DNA of 64,000 bases, taken from contig JAGBDN010000101.1 of assembly GCA_017937485.1 (NCBI GenBank), positions 62,001 to 126,000 of the forward strand, written 5' to 3'. This stretch comes from Thermoguttaceae bacterium (GTDB lineage Bacteria; Planctomycetota; Planctomycetia; Pirellulales; Thermoguttaceae). The position numbers and the translations under genes are program-made. Shown here in pieces: positions 36,329-45,422 of the stretch (the first letter of the stretch is position 1; the number at the start of each line of letters is the position of its first letter). The notes under the pieces were generated by a model. The model did not search any database. It was not told where the DNA came from and was given only the letters and a program-made list of their open reading frames with translations.

Positions 36329-37501
36329 TCAATCGAGAAAATCGCCCTCTTTCAGGAGTCGCGGGACGTATTCTTCGGTCATATAACTAATACTTCGACT
36401 AAGGAGCGCTTCGACTTCGAGCTTGAAACCGTTCTTCATCATCGTGTCGATTTCGCGACGCCAATCTTTTTTGTTCGCGAACCACGGGTATTCCGCGATT
36501 TGTTTGGCGCGCTTGCGGTCGACGTCGCTCAACGAAATTTTCACGCCGTCCGACAAGCCGCACCGTTCGAAGTCGCGACTGCGAAGCCCGATAAATTTCG
36601 CGTCCGGCGTCGCCATCCGATCCGACTCGTAAGCTAGATTGATCGACCCCTGCTTCACCACCGAATAAATGTAATAGCCCCAAGGGTCGTTATCGAGGAG
36701 GCAAAAGATCGGCAAGCCCAACTCGTTATGGAGTCGATTCAAGAGACGGCGCACCCCGCGCGGCGGCTGACCGCTCCCGTGCGTCAAAATACAGTTGTGC
36801 TTCTTCCAAAATTTGTCTTCGTTAAAGCGTTGCCAAACGGTGTTTTTTTCGACGTGTAGAACGAAATCCGCTTTGCACTCTTTAAACTGAATAACCGACG
36901 GCTCGACGATCGACGGAATCGCGTAACCGCCCGACCCCATCCGCGAACAGTCGATTTCGTCGCCGGAGTCGACGAGCGTGATGTTCCCGACCATATCGCC
37001 CCGTTTGTCGGCGAAAAGATGCAACTCCTCGCGCAACGATTCGAGCAACACTTCGCAGTCTTCGATGATCGGGTCGCACTCGCCTTGATCGTGGAACGTC
37101 GGCTCCTTCGTCGAGCGCACGTCGTGCTTGAGCATATAGTAGAGACCGCGGATGCTCGTCGTTTTGCCCATCTCGATGAGGCGTTTGGCGCCGGCCGCGA
37201 CGAGCGTCGTTTGCATAAAACTTTTCGCTTGCGAGAGATTGAAAAGTTCGCGGCTCGTCGTTTTCGAGCCCATTTGCAGAATCCGCTTCTTTTCGTTGAA
37301 CGAAACGTTGCCGAGCGAACGGGTCGGAATCGCGAGAAGCGGTTCGTCGTCGCGCTCGACCGTCGCGGCCAAACGGGACGCCATATTGAAAATTTGCCCG
37401 AGCGTGCGCTCGTCCTGCGCCGAAAGCTCGACCGGTTCCGTCGATTCCATAAACGCCGGATTCGGCGCGATCTTCGCCGTCTTCTTTCTCGCCTTCGCCA
37501 T
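36329..37501 (-). CDS. DNA topoisomerase VI subunit A (Top6A/Spo11 family)
   Basis: This 390-residue type IIB topoisomerase subunit cuts both DNA strands with a tyrosine. The catalytic Tyr is Y121 or Y122 in TTSIRGLYYMLKHD in the winged-helix domain. The Toprim acidic residues are E218 (LHVEKNTVWQ) and the DxD at 270-272 (LLDNDPWGYYIYS). The family is mainly archaeal and plant, but occurs in some bacteria including planctomycetes. Subunit B (GHKL ATPase), usually adjacent in archaea, is not found in this window, so it must lie elsewhere or be missing. The flanks belong to unrelated genes. Confidence 0.92.
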   Translation of the reverse strand: MAKARKKTAKIAPNPAFMESTEPVELSAQDERTLGQIFNMASRLAATVERDDEPLLAIPTRSLGNVSFNEKKRILQMGSKTTSRELFNLSQAKSFMQTTLVAAGAKRLIEMGKTTSIRGLYYMLKHDVRSTKEPTFHDQGECDPIIEDCEVLLESLREELHLFADKRGDMVGNITLVDSGDEIDCSRMGSGGYAIPSIVEPSVIQFKECKADFVLHVEKNTVWQRFNEDKFWKKHNCILTHGSGQPPRGVRRLLNRLHNELGLPIFCLLDNDPWGYYIYSVVKQGSINLAYESDRMATPDAKFIGLRSRDFERCGLSDGVKISLSDVDRKRAKQIAEYPWFANKKDWRREIDTMMKNGFKLEVEALLSRSISYMTEEYVPRLLKEGDFLD

Positions 37502-37618
37502 AAACTCCGCCTTCCTTCGCTAACTTAACGTCTATCTTCCGCAAAACGCCGACATTTAAGAACGCCGTCCGCCTATTCGACGCAATCGCGCCAACCGACG
37601 CGACCGTTTAACCGGCGT

Positions 37619-37656
37619 TTAAAAAAACGAACGACGCGCCGCCAAGCGACGCGTCG
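37619..37656 (-). terminator. Terminator of the LRR lipoprotein gene
   Basis: CGACGCG (37632-37638) and CGCGTCG (37650-37656) form a stem with an 11-base loop. On the minus strand it is followed by TTCGTTTTTTT, about 90 bases after the stop codon. Confidence 0.6.
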
Positions 37657-37743
37657 CGCAACGCCCGAATCGACGGCGAGCCCGAACGTTCGTTCAAACC
37701 CGCCGCCAAGGGCCGATCGGCTAAGCCGTTCAAAATACGTCGA

Positions 37744-39258
37744 TCAAAGAACGATCGCGCACTTCGGTTTCGCCTTCTTGAATTCTTCGACTTTCGCCTT
37801 CGTCGCGTCGTCGGAAGCGCCGAGGGCGGCGCCCTTGACGTAAACGCGGCGGAGATTCGGGGCTTGCGTCAGCTTCATCATCCCGTCGACGGTCAACCCG
37901 GCGTTTTCGCGGAGGTCGAGCGTTTCCAGTTTTTCCAGCTTGACGATTTCGTCGATCGACGCGTCGGTGATTTGAACGGCGCGCAGCGTCAGCGTTTTCA
38001 ATTCCGGCATCGCGGAGACGATCGTTTTAACCGTTTCGTCGGTCGCCGGCATCGTGAAGAGCGAAAGGGTCGTCGGGGATTTCCAAGAAGCGAGAAGTTC
38101 GTTCAAACCGGCTTCGTCGACGGACGGAAGTTCGGAAAGTTCGACGCTCTTCAAGGAATCGGCGCCCATTTCTTTAAGCGCGAGAACGCCGTCGTTCCCG
38201 ACGTTGAGGTCGCGGAGTTCCAAGCGTTCAAGCTTCATCGAAGCAATACCTTTGACGCCCTCGTCGCCGAAGCTCTTGCAACGGAAAATACGAAGGCCGG
38301 TCAACGCCGGAGCCGCGGTGAAGTGAGCGACGGACGCGTCGGTCAACATATCGCAGTCTTGGAGTTCGATAAACTTCAAGGTCGGCGAATTTTTGATGTG
38401 TTCGACGCCGGCGTCGGCGACTTCAAAGCGGAAGTACAGTTCTTCCAACTTCGGCAAACGAACCAAATACTTAACCGCGGAGTCGGTAACGCCGTTGCAA
38501 CCGCGAGCGTCGACGACTTTCAAGGTTTGCGATTTCGAGATTTTGTTCATCCCGGAGTTCGAGAATTTGTTGTAATAAACGAACAATTTCTCAAGTTTCG
38601 GGAAGGTCGGAATCACTTCGAGGTCGTTGTTTTCAAGATTCAGGTTGCGACGCAAGTCGAGCGAAACCAATTCCGGATAGGTCGCGAACATCTTCAGCGT
38701 TTCGCCGGTGATTTCGCTGTTTTGGACGGTAACGGTCGTCAGCTTTTTCAGTTCGCTCAATTGCGCGAGAAATTCGTCGTTGAAGTTCGAACCGAGGAAG
38801 AAAACCTTTTGCAAATCGAAGAGACGGCCGAAAAGCGCCATATCTTCGACGGTCGTGTCGGCCGATTCGACGTTAATTTCGATAATCGCGCCGTTTTTCG
38901 CCGTTTTATACGAACCGCGGAGTTCGTCGATGCGCGCTTTCGCGGCTTCAATATCTTCTTTCGCGGCGAGAGCCGGTTCGACCGGAGCGGCCGGTTGGGC
39001 GGCGGGACGCGCGGCGACCGGACGCGGAGCGGGTTTCGAGGCGTCGTAAATCTTAGCGAGCGCTTTTTGTTGCGGGTCGACCGTTTCGACCGCGGTTTTC
39101 ATCGTTAAGTCGGACGTGTCGGCTTTTTGCGGTTCGATCGCGTCCGGTTCGTACTTCAAACACGTCCCTTGGGTCGGTTCGGAAGGAACGCAGCCGCCGA
39201 AAAGAGAAGCGCAACCGGCAACCAGAAGCGCGCCCGTCGTTTTGCTCATATATTTCAT
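37744..39258 (-). CDS. Leucine-rich-repeat lipoprotein
   Basis: The frame is open further upstream, but ATG 39258 begins MKYMSKTTGALLVAG, a lipoprotein signal with a lipobox ending LFGGC. AGGAG lies about 11 bases upstream. The product has 504 residues. After a Pro/Ala-rich linker (about 70-110) come successive leucine-rich repeats of 22-26 residues (LTTVTVQNSEITGETL, LVSLDLRRNLNLENN, LEKLFVYYNKFSNSGM, LKSVELSELPSVDEAGL, LETLDLRENAGLTVDGM). LRR proteins serve as binding surfaces; the ligand is unknown. It would be anchored in a cell membrane, facing the periplasm. Confidence 0.85.
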   Translation of the reverse strand: MKYMSKTTGALLVAGCASLFGGCVPSEPTQGTCLKYEPDAIEPQKADTSDLTMKTAVETVDPQQKALAKIYDASKPAPRPVAARPAAQPAAPVEPALAAKEDIEAAKARIDELRGSYKTAKNGAIIEINVESADTTVEDMALFGRLFDLQKVFFLGSNFNDEFLAQLSELKKLTTVTVQNSEITGETLKMFATYPELVSLDLRRNLNLENNDLEVIPTFPKLEKLFVYYNKFSNSGMNKISKSQTLKVVDARGCNGVTDSAVKYLVRLPKLEELYFRFEVADAGVEHIKNSPTLKFIELQDCDMLTDASVAHFTAAPALTGLRIFRCKSFGDEGVKGIASMKLERLELRDLNVGNDGVLALKEMGADSLKSVELSELPSVDEAGLNELLASWKSPTTLSLFTMPATDETVKTIVSAMPELKTLTLRAVQITDASIDEIVKLEKLETLDLRENAGLTVDGMMKLTQAPNLRRVYVKGAALGASDDATKAKVEEFKKAKPKCAIVL

Positions 39259-39852
39259 TTTAAATACAACTCCTAACGAACGCCGTCGCTCGCGTCGCGC
39301 GCCGCCCTTCAAGCGACGCCAAACGCCGACGCAAACTCCAACGCCGTCGTTAAAGTCGCGCGACGCCGCTAAAACGTCGAGCCGACTCGAAACGTAAAAA
39401 ATCTTGTTCAACTTGCCTCTTGGTTTCCCAACGCGCCGCGACGAACCCGCCAAAGCGCCGCCGGTATAACGCCGACGTCAAAACGCGGAAAATCAAGATT
39501 CATTATAACCGGTTTCCGCCGAAAGTTAAAAAAAGAATCGCAAAAAATCTCGAGTTCTTCAAGACTTTTCAGCCGACAACCGTTATAATCACGATAATCG
39601 TTAAAGTCGCGACGCCGCGTTCGGCGTCGAGCCTCGTTCGAGGCGTTCTTTTTCGCCCGCAAATCGCCGTTTGCCCCAAGCGAACCGTCGCGACCGTCAA
39701 AGTCGACGCTAACTTCGCAACGTTCCGTTTTTCTCGCAAACGTCAAATTTGCTCAAACGATTCTTTTCGCCTATTATACCAAATTTTACCGGTCTGAAAA
39801 TAGTCGAAACCGCGACATTCTCCTTATTTTCTCTATTTTTTCTTTCGGAGCG
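39259..39852. other. Intergenic region upstream of the LRR gene
   Basis: It contains the likely LRR promoter (39503-39531) and a further AT-rich patch near 39770. I find no gene. The frames at 39408-39797 lack family motifs and sensible starts. Confidence 0.45.
39503..39531 (-). promoter_or_regulatory. Promoter of the LRR lipoprotein gene
   Basis: Minus strand: TTTAAC (39526-39531), a 17-base spacer and a perfect TATAAT (39503-39508), giving a leader of about 240 bases. Confidence 0.5.
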
Positions 39853-40185
39853 TTATTTTTTCGCCGTCAACGCCTCTTCAATCTTCGCGCGCAACTCCGA
39901 TTCGTCGATTTCCGCGATTCGAAACTTCTTCTGCGACGCAAGCTCGCCCGAAACCAATTCGATTTGCGATTTCCGCAGTTTGAGCGCCTTCGCCAAAAAC
40001 TCCGCGATCGCCTTGTTCGCCTTCCCCTTCTCCGCGACCTGCGTTACGCACGCCTTCAACGCGCCGTCCTGAACGCCGCGCAACTCGTTTTTACGCGCGC
40101 CCGGCTGCGCCTTCACCGCCAACAACAACGCTCCGTCCCGCGCCTCGATTTCGATCGTCGCCGCCGTTTCTCGTTCTTCGCTCAT
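39853..40185 (-). CDS. DUF167/YggU-family protein
   Basis: The 110-residue protein has the family core DGALLLAVKAQPGARKNELRGV, ALKACVTQVAEKGKANKAIAEFLAKAL and RKSQIELVSGELASQKKFRI. Such proteins are small and widely conserved, of unknown biochemical role. ATG 40185 is preceded by a promoter about 75 bases upstream, divergent from the cupin gene. Confidence 0.88.
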   Translation of the reverse strand: MSEERETAATIEIEARDGALLLAVKAQPGARKNELRGVQDGALKACVTQVAEKGKANKAIAEFLAKALKLRKSQIELVSGELASQKKFRIAEIDESELRAKIEEALTAKK

Positions 40186-40257
40186 CTTTTTCGCCTCGTT
40201 CGCTCGTTTATTTGCGCCGACCTTTTTTCGACGCGACTCGCCGTTTTTGTCATTAAT

Positions 40258-40286
40258 ACTATAGGAACCGCGAAAAGTCGACGCAA
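40258..40286 (-). promoter_or_regulatory. Promoter of the DUF167 gene
   Basis: Minus strand: TTGCGT (40281-40286), a 17-base spacer and TATAGT (40258-40263). Confidence 0.55.
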
Positions 40287-40385
40287 CCGCCCGTCTTTCG
40301 CAAAACCTATCGTCCCCTTATTTCGCGCATTTTAACGCCGTCCGGCGCAAAAACAATAAAAAATCGCTAAAAAGAAAAAAAACGC

Positions 40386-40414
40386 TTGCAATTTCGCGTC
40401 AAAAGCAATATACT
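40386..40414 (+). promoter_or_regulatory. Promoter of the exported cupin gene
   Basis: TTGCAA (40386-40391), a 17-base spacer and TATACT (40409-40414). The resulting leader to ATG 40640 is about 220 bases. Confidence 0.6.
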
Positions 40415-40639
40415 CTAGGAAACGAGCAATTATCGTTTTTTCCCCGACGTCGCGTATTTTAACGGACGGCGCGCCGTTCGTCAACCGGTCTCGAACCGCG
40501 TCGACCAATTTCGCGCCCTTTCGTTTGCCGCGTCGGTCAAAAACTAAGCGTTTTCCGCTTTAATAAATTTAACGCTTCTTCATTAACGCGGCGTCGACGC
40601 GCCTTCGGTTCGTCCCGGCGCCGCGTCCGGAGTTTTCGA

Positions 40640-41344
40640 ATGCAACGAAGAGATGTTTTAAAAGCGTTCGTCGGCGCCGCCGGTCTCGGCCTCGCCGGTA
40701 TTTCCCCTTCCCTTAACGGCGCGAACGTTCACGCCGCCCCCGCCTCCAAAAAAGAAAGCGAAACGATGCAATACGACAACTCGAAATTTTACAAAAACGG
40801 CGTTTTCCAACAAGACGCGGCCTTTGAAGCCTATTTCGAAATGTTCGAAAAAATGAACTACTCGCTGACCGATTCGCTTCGCAAAAACGCGAACTTCTGG
40901 GTCGCGGACTTCGGGCTCGGCGACTTCGCGAAGGTCGGGATGGGCGGCATTTTCTTCTTCAACGACAAAGAGTTCCGTTATTTCGGGCACGACATTTACC
41001 TCCTGCCGGGCCAAATGATTCCGGAACACCGCCACCTCGCCGCCGAAGGCCTCCCGGCGAAACACGAAGCCTGGCAAGTTCGCCACGGCTCGATTTTCAA
41101 CTTCTCCGAAGGCGGCGAAAAGACGCCGGAAGTCCTCGCGATGCTGCCGAAGAGCCAACTCGACGACGCCGCGATCACCTGCTTCACCTATAAAGAAATG
41201 AAGGTCGGCGACCAAGACCGCTTGGGCCGCCTCGAAGCCCCGCACTTTATGATGGCCGGCCCGGAAGGCGCGATCGTTACCGAATACGCCTGCTACCACA
41301 GTATGGACGGTCTGCGCTTCACCAACCCGAAGGGCAAGGCTTGA
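40640..41344 (+). CDS. Tat-exported cupin protein, D-lyxose isomerase-like
   Basis: The 234-residue protein starts MQRRDVLKAFVGAAGLGLAG, a twin-Arg signal. The cupin core has a metal-binding pattern like D-lyxose ketol-isomerases: DIYLLPGQMIPEHRHLAAEG (His-x-His), KHEAWQVRHGSIFNFSEGG with the Glu, and EAPHFMMAGPEGAIVTEYACYHS with the last His. The family isomerises D-lyxose or related sugars with divalent metal, but export to the periplasm suggests another role, perhaps on glycan-derived sugars. The C terminus ends at KGKA. Confidence is good for the fold and low for the substrate. Confidence 0.75.
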   Translation: MQRRDVLKAFVGAAGLGLAGISPSLNGANVHAAPASKKESETMQYDNSKFYKNGVFQQDAAFEAYFEMFEKMNYSLTDSLRKNANFWVADFGLGDFAKVGMGGIFFFNDKEFRYFGHDIYLLPGQMIPEHRHLAAEGLPAKHEAWQVRHGSIFNFSEGGEKTPEVLAMLPKSQLDDAAITCFTYKEMKVGDQDRLGRLEAPHFMMAGPEGAIVTEYACYHSMDGLRFTNPKGKA

Positions 41345-41413
41345 TTCGCTAAAATTCGCGTCGCTTTGCGTTTTTGAGTCGTCAAAGCGACGCGTCTTCG
41401 TTAAATTAGCGAA
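41345..41413 (+). terminator. Hairpin downstream of the cupin gene
   Basis: A perfect 12-bp inner stem (41357-41368 with 41383-41394) sits inside an outer pair TTCGCTAA/TTAGCGAA. The T run on the plus strand is short, so termination is inferred. Confidence 0.5.
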
Positions 41414-41580
41414 ATTTTGACGCGTTGATTCCCGTCTTGACGAGACGGCGCGAACGTTCCGAACGTCGACGTTGGGAGCGAACGGATTTTTTTTGCCTTC
41501 GTCGTTTTAAAATCGTCGGCTCAACGCGTCCTTATTTACGTTTCATACGTTTTATTTTAAGAATTTACAAGAGGTTTCCA

Positions 41581-41904
41581 ATGCTTAAACCCGGTCTCCG
41601 TTTTAGCCATATCGGTATTCCGACCCAAGACCGCGATCTTCCGATTTATCTCGAAGGTTGCAAAGTCGCCATCAACGACTTCAACGACGAACCGTTCGCC
41701 GTCGAATGGTTGAAATTTGACGCGGACAGCGAATTCCCGGAAATCCTGCAAAAACGCGCTCACGTCGCTTACGAATGCGACGATCTCGAAGCGGCGATGG
41801 CCGGTTACAAAGTTCTCGTCGAGCCGTTCGAAGCGGGCCCGGGTCTCCGTTGCGCGTTCATCGAAGCGGACGGTTACGGCGTCGAACTGATGCAACGCTT
41901 CTAA
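41581..41904 (+). CDS. VOC/glyoxalase-like superfamily protein
   Basis: The frame opens earlier, but ATG 41581 follows an AGAGG Shine-Dalgarno and begins MLKPGLRFSHIGIPTQDRD. The 107-residue product shows the beta-alpha-beta-beta-beta halves of the VOC fold: RFSHIGI early, HVAYECDDLEAAMAGYKVLVEPF and CAFIEADGYGVELMQRF late. With one module, it would act as a dimer. The likely metal ligands include His of RFSHIG, His of HVAYE and Glu of GVELMQ. Substrate unknown. It ends in a strong terminator. Confidence 0.75.
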   Translation: MLKPGLRFSHIGIPTQDRDLPIYLEGCKVAINDFNDEPFAVEWLKFDADSEFPEILQKRAHVAYECDDLEAAMAGYKVLVEPFEAGPGLRCAFIEADGYGVELMQRF

Positions 41905-42017
41905 TCGCTCGACATAGGGCGAGCGTCCGTTTCAATCGCCCCCGACGTCGAACAAACGCGACTTTTTTTTCGACGCTTAACACAAGGCTCGGCGCGACTT
42001 AGCGTTCGGCGTTTTGT

Positions 42018-42047
42018 CGCCGCGTCGGACGTTCGCGGCGTTTTTTT
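42018..42047 (+). terminator. Terminator downstream of the VOC gene
   Basis: CGCCGCG (42018-42024) pairs with CGCGGCG (42034-42040), loop of nine, followed by seven T. Confidence 0.8.
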
Positions 42048-42081
42048 GTCGCTCTTAAAGTCGCCGTTTTGCGAAGCGGTT

Positions 42082-42128
42082 AAAAAAACCGGCGAATCGC
42101 GCTAACGATTTCGCCGGTTTTTCTTTTT
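42082..42128 (-). terminator. Bidirectional terminator after panC
   Basis: AACCGGCGAA (42087-42096) pairs with TTCGCCGGTT (42110-42119). It is flanked by a seven-A run on the left and a T-rich run on the right, and so can stop panC from the right and any readthrough from the left. Confidence 0.75.
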
Positions 42129-42151
42129 TTGCGTCGCCTAAAAACGACGGT

Positions 42152-43033
42152 TTACTTATTCGGCTCGACGATTCGGTTGTCGATAAGTCGCGTCGCGCCG
42201 ACGCGAACGGCCAACAAGATAACAACGTTTCCGGCGACGCGTTCCATTTCAAGCAACGTGTCCGGGTCGGCGACGTAAATATAGTCGATTTTCGCGCTCG
42301 GCGCCGTTTCAATAACGCGCTTCATCTCGTCGTAAAGCGCGGCGACGTCGCGAACGCCGGAGCGAATCAGCTCTTCCGCTTTGTCGAGCGCTTTGCTCAA
42401 AACGAGCGCTTGCCCGCGTTCCTCCGCCGACAAATATTGGTTTCGGCTGCTCATCGCGAGTCCGTTTTTCTCGCGGATAATCGGGCGCATATCGATTTCG
42501 ACCGGAACGTTCAAGTCGGCGACCATCTTCTTAACGACCGCGACCTGCTGGAAATCTTTTTGACCAAAGTAGGCGATATTGGGCCCGACGATGTTAAACA
42601 GCTTCAAAACAACCGTCGCGACGCCGTCGAAGTGCGTCGGGCGACATTCCCCTTCGAGAATTTTCGCGACGCCGCCGATATGAACGTTCGCGTCGAACCC
42701 CGCCGGGTACATCGCCGAAGCGGACGGCGCGAAAACGAAATCGATTCCGAGTTGCGACAACAGTTCGAGGTCGGCGTCGAGCGTTCGCGGGTACTTGTCG
42801 AAATCTTCGCCCGGCGCGAACTGCGTCGGATTGACAAAAATCGAAACAACCGAAACGTCGGTTTCGTTTTTCGCCGCGATCGCGAGACTTAAGTGCCCGT
42901 AATGAAGCGCGCCCATTGTCGGCACGAGCCCGACCGTCTTCCCTTCTTTGCGCAGTTCGTTAAGCCGACGGCGCATTTCCTCGGGATCGGTAATCAACAC
43001 TGGTTTCAATTCTTCGTTATCGGAAGTCGCCAT
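42152..43033 (-). CDS. panC: Pantothenate synthetase PanC
   Basis: This 293-residue enzyme condenses pantoate and beta-alanine with ATP. The HIGH-like motif is PTMGALHYGHLSLA (about 38-51). The KMSKS-type region, here GLAMSSRNQYLSAEER, and IVGPNIAYFGQKDFQQVAVVK are typical. The length is normal, and the start ATG 43033 gives a short leader before VLITDPEEMRRRL. It stands apart from panB or panD genes, which are not in this window. It ends at a shared terminator with the VOC gene. Confidence 0.96.
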   Translation of the reverse strand: MATSDNEELKPVLITDPEEMRRRLNELRKEGKTVGLVPTMGALHYGHLSLAIAAKNETDVSVVSIFVNPTQFAPGEDFDKYPRTLDADLELLSQLGIDFVFAPSASAMYPAGFDANVHIGGVAKILEGECRPTHFDGVATVVLKLFNIVGPNIAYFGQKDFQQVAVVKKMVADLNVPVEIDMRPIIREKNGLAMSSRNQYLSAEERGQALVLSKALDKAEELIRSGVRDVAALYDEMKRVIETAPSAKIDYIYVADPDTLLEMERVAGNVVILLAVRVGATRLIDNRIVEPNK

Positions 43034-43120
43034 TTTCTCTATTCTTTACTTTCGCCGCGTCTTATCGGCGCCGCGTCTTCGTTAAACTCGTTCCAACCGT
43101 CAAAGTTTTCGCCGCAACGT

Positions 43121-44257
43121 TCAAAAAACTCGCGGATCGAATCCTCCGGCGTCGCCAAAATTAAAGAAATCGGGATCGGCGCCCAAATGCGCCAAGCCTT
43201 TGCGCGTTAATTTCCGCCCGCGCGGCGTTCGAATTAGGAGTTCGCTCCGCAACAAAAACGGCTCCACCTCGTCGACGAGCGAATCGGTCGCGACGTTCAT
43301 CGTCGCGGCGACCGCTTCGACGCCGACCGGGCCGCCGTTAAAAACGCGAAAAACGACTTCCAAATACCGGCGGTCGCGGGAATCGAGCCCTAATTCGTCG
43401 ATTCCTTGCATTTGCAACGCGTCTTGAGCGACCGCGAGCGAAACGGCGCCGTCGGCCTTGGCGTCGGCGAAATCGCGCACCCAACGAAGCCGGTTGTTCG
43501 CCAACCGCGGCGTTCCGCGACTCCGCAACGCGATTTCGAGCGCCGCCGCGTCGTCGATTTTCACCCGCAACTTCGCCGCGTTGCGTCGCACGATCTCCGC
43601 CAACTCGTCGACGGCGTAAAAGTCGAGATGCTCGTGCATTTGGAAGCGGTCGCGCATCGGCGCCGAAATCAGCCCGGAACGCGTCGTCGCGCCGATCAAC
43701 GTAAACGGCTTCAACGGGATATTTAGGGTTCGCGCGTTAACGCCCTCGCCCATCACGACGTCGACCCGAAAATCCTCCATCGCCGGATAAAGGAACTCTT
43801 CGACCGACTTTTGAAGGCGGTGAATTTCGTCGATAAAAAGGACGGAGCCCTCGGTCGCGTTCGTCAAATACGGGATGACGTCTTTCGGCGCTCGCATCGT
43901 CGCGCCGTTGGCGATTTGCATTTCGACGCCGAGTTCGCGCGGAATGCAGGTCGCGAAGGTCGTCTTTCCGAGTCCCGGCGGCCCGTCGAAAAGAATATGC
44001 CCGAGCGTTTCGCCCCGTTTTTTCGACGCTTGAATCGCGATTTGCAACCGCTCGTAAACGTCGCGTTGCCCAACCATATCGTCGATGCGCGTCGGTCGCA
44101 ACGCCGCGTCGTCGTCCGCTTGGGCGCCGTAAAACGAATCGCAATAACCGCCCGCTCCGGCGTTAAAACCGGAATCGTCGTCATAACCGCGCGCCGCGCC
44201 GTCGAATTCGTCGTTTACGTCGCCGTCGTCGGCGCTAAAAATCGGTTTTCTCGCCAT
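43121..44257 (-). CDS. ruvB: Holliday junction DNA helicase RuvB
   Basis: RuvB is the AAA+ motor of branch migration with RuvA. From ATG 44257 it has 378 residues. The Walker A motif is DGPPGLGKTT (about 91-100), Walker B reads LFIDEIHRLQ, and GATTRSGLISAPMRDRF holds sensor and Arg-finger residues. The C-terminal winged helix is complete (IRTPRGRKLTRKGLAHLG). The N-terminal 50 residues are an Asp/Gly-rich extension absent from E. coli RuvB. ruvA lies upstream in the same direction, about 200 bases away; ruvC is not in the window. Confidence 0.96.
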   Translation of the reverse strand: MARKPIFSADDGDVNDEFDGAARGYDDDSGFNAGAGGYCDSFYGAQADDDAALRPTRIDDMVGQRDVYERLQIAIQASKKRGETLGHILFDGPPGLGKTTFATCIPRELGVEMQIANGATMRAPKDVIPYLTNATEGSVLFIDEIHRLQKSVEEFLYPAMEDFRVDVVMGEGVNARTLNIPLKPFTLIGATTRSGLISAPMRDRFQMHEHLDFYAVDELAEIVRRNAAKLRVKIDDAAALEIALRSRGTPRLANNRLRWVRDFADAKADGAVSLAVAQDALQMQGIDELGLDSRDRRYLEVVFRVFNGGPVGVEAVAATMNVATDSLVDEVEPFLLRSELLIRTPRGRKLTRKGLAHLGADPDFFNFGDAGGFDPRVF

Positions 44258-44454
44258 TAAATTTTCTCTATTTTCCGCAAACGTCCCGGTTTTCGTCCAA
44301 CGCTCCGCCGTCCGGAACCGACGTCCGACCGCCAACCGCGCTTTCACCGACTTTCGCCTCGTCGCCGCTCAAACGCTCCGCCCTCCCGTCGCTTTCGCCG
44401 ACCTCCGAAAGGGCGCGGCGACGCCGAAACAAAACTTTAACGGTCGTATCAATT

Positions 44455-45087
44455 TCAACGACTGTTCATATAAATCGCCTGAATCAATTCGGCGGAGTCT
44501 TTGAACTTTTTCTTGCTCGTTTCGAGAACGCCGTCGATCAAACGCCGCGCGTCGGCCTCGCCGTGCCCGAGACTCAAAAGCGCCTCGAACGTTTCCGAAA
44601 CGACGTCGAGCGTTTGCTCGGCTCCGCCCGTCCCGCCTTCCGACGGTCGAGCGACCATCAGCGCGAACTTCGGAACCTTGCGCCGCAACTTCGCGACGAT
44701 GCGCTCCGCCGTCGCCGGGCCGATTCCCGGAAGTCCGGAGAGAAATTTGACGTCCTGCTCCTCGATCGCCGCCGCGACTTCGCGCACCGGACGCACCATC
44801 GCGCGGAGAGCCTTCTTCGAACCGACGCCGTCGACGCTGCAGAAAAGCTCGAAAAACTCGCGCTCGACGTCGGATAAAAAGCCGATAAGACGCGGAACCA
44901 AGCGACCTTGCGTCGGGTTGCCGTCGAGATATTCGATCGTCCGCAACGAAATCGTTTGGCCCAATTCGCTTTGCAGTTGTCGCCGAGTAAATTCCGGAAT
45001 CAACGTCTCGTACTCGAAAGGCGGCGCCTCGATAATCGCGCGTTCGTCGTAAAGAGCGACCAATTTGCCGGTAATTTTAACAATCAT
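44455..45087 (-). CDS. ruvA: Holliday junction binding protein RuvA
   Basis: The 210-residue RuvA binds four-way junctions as a tetramer and loads RuvB. The N-terminal OB fold ([37 protein letters not shown]) is followed by two helix-hairpin-helix motifs ([35 protein letters not shown]) and domain III ([26 protein letters not shown]). Length is normal. It heads the ruvA-ruvB pair. Confidence 0.95.
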   Translation of the reverse strand: MIVKITGKLVALYDERAIIEAPPFEYETLIPEFTRRQLQSELGQTISLRTIEYLDGNPTQGRLVPRLIGFLSDVEREFFELFCSVDGVGSKKALRAMVRPVREVAAAIEEQDVKFLSGLPGIGPATAERIVAKLRRKVPKFALMVARPSEGGTGGAEQTLDVVSETFEALLSLGHGEADARRLIDGVLETSKKKFKDSAELIQAIYMNSR

Positions 45088-45422
45088 CGCCGTCGTTTTC
45101 TCTCAATCCGTTAAAAGAAAGCCCGCCTAAACCGCCGCAAACTTCGCGCGGTTTCTCTATTTTATCGCATTCGTCCTAAAACCGACGCTAACTCAACCGC
45201 TCCAACGCCAAACCGACGGCTAAACGATAAACGATAAACGCTCGCCGCCCCGTCTTCGCCGGTTCGAAGCGACGATTTTGACATTATTAATAGCGCCGCT
45301 TGCGAAACAATCGACGCGAAACGCCCAAGGCTTCTCGTCGCGCCGCTTTCAACGTTTTCGACGTTTCTAAAGGTTTTGACAATTTTAACGTTTTTGCGTC
45401 GATTTCGTCAACGCCAATAACG
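45088..45422. other. Intergenic region between ruvA and dapA
   Basis: It includes a short repeated CTAAACGATAAACGATAAACG-like stretch near 45220. I see no gene and no clear promoter or terminator. Confidence 0.4.

Larger units (their letters stand above)
40186..40639. other. Divergent promoter region of the DUF167 and cupin genes
   Basis: Two well-formed promoters point away from each other (40258-40286 minus; 40386-40414 plus). The cupin side has a long leader of about 220 bases. I see no gene in it. Confidence 0.55.

Noticed and set aside
42055..42312. 85-residue minus ORF overlapping the panC end
   Set aside because: It is in another frame of panC and crosses its terminator.
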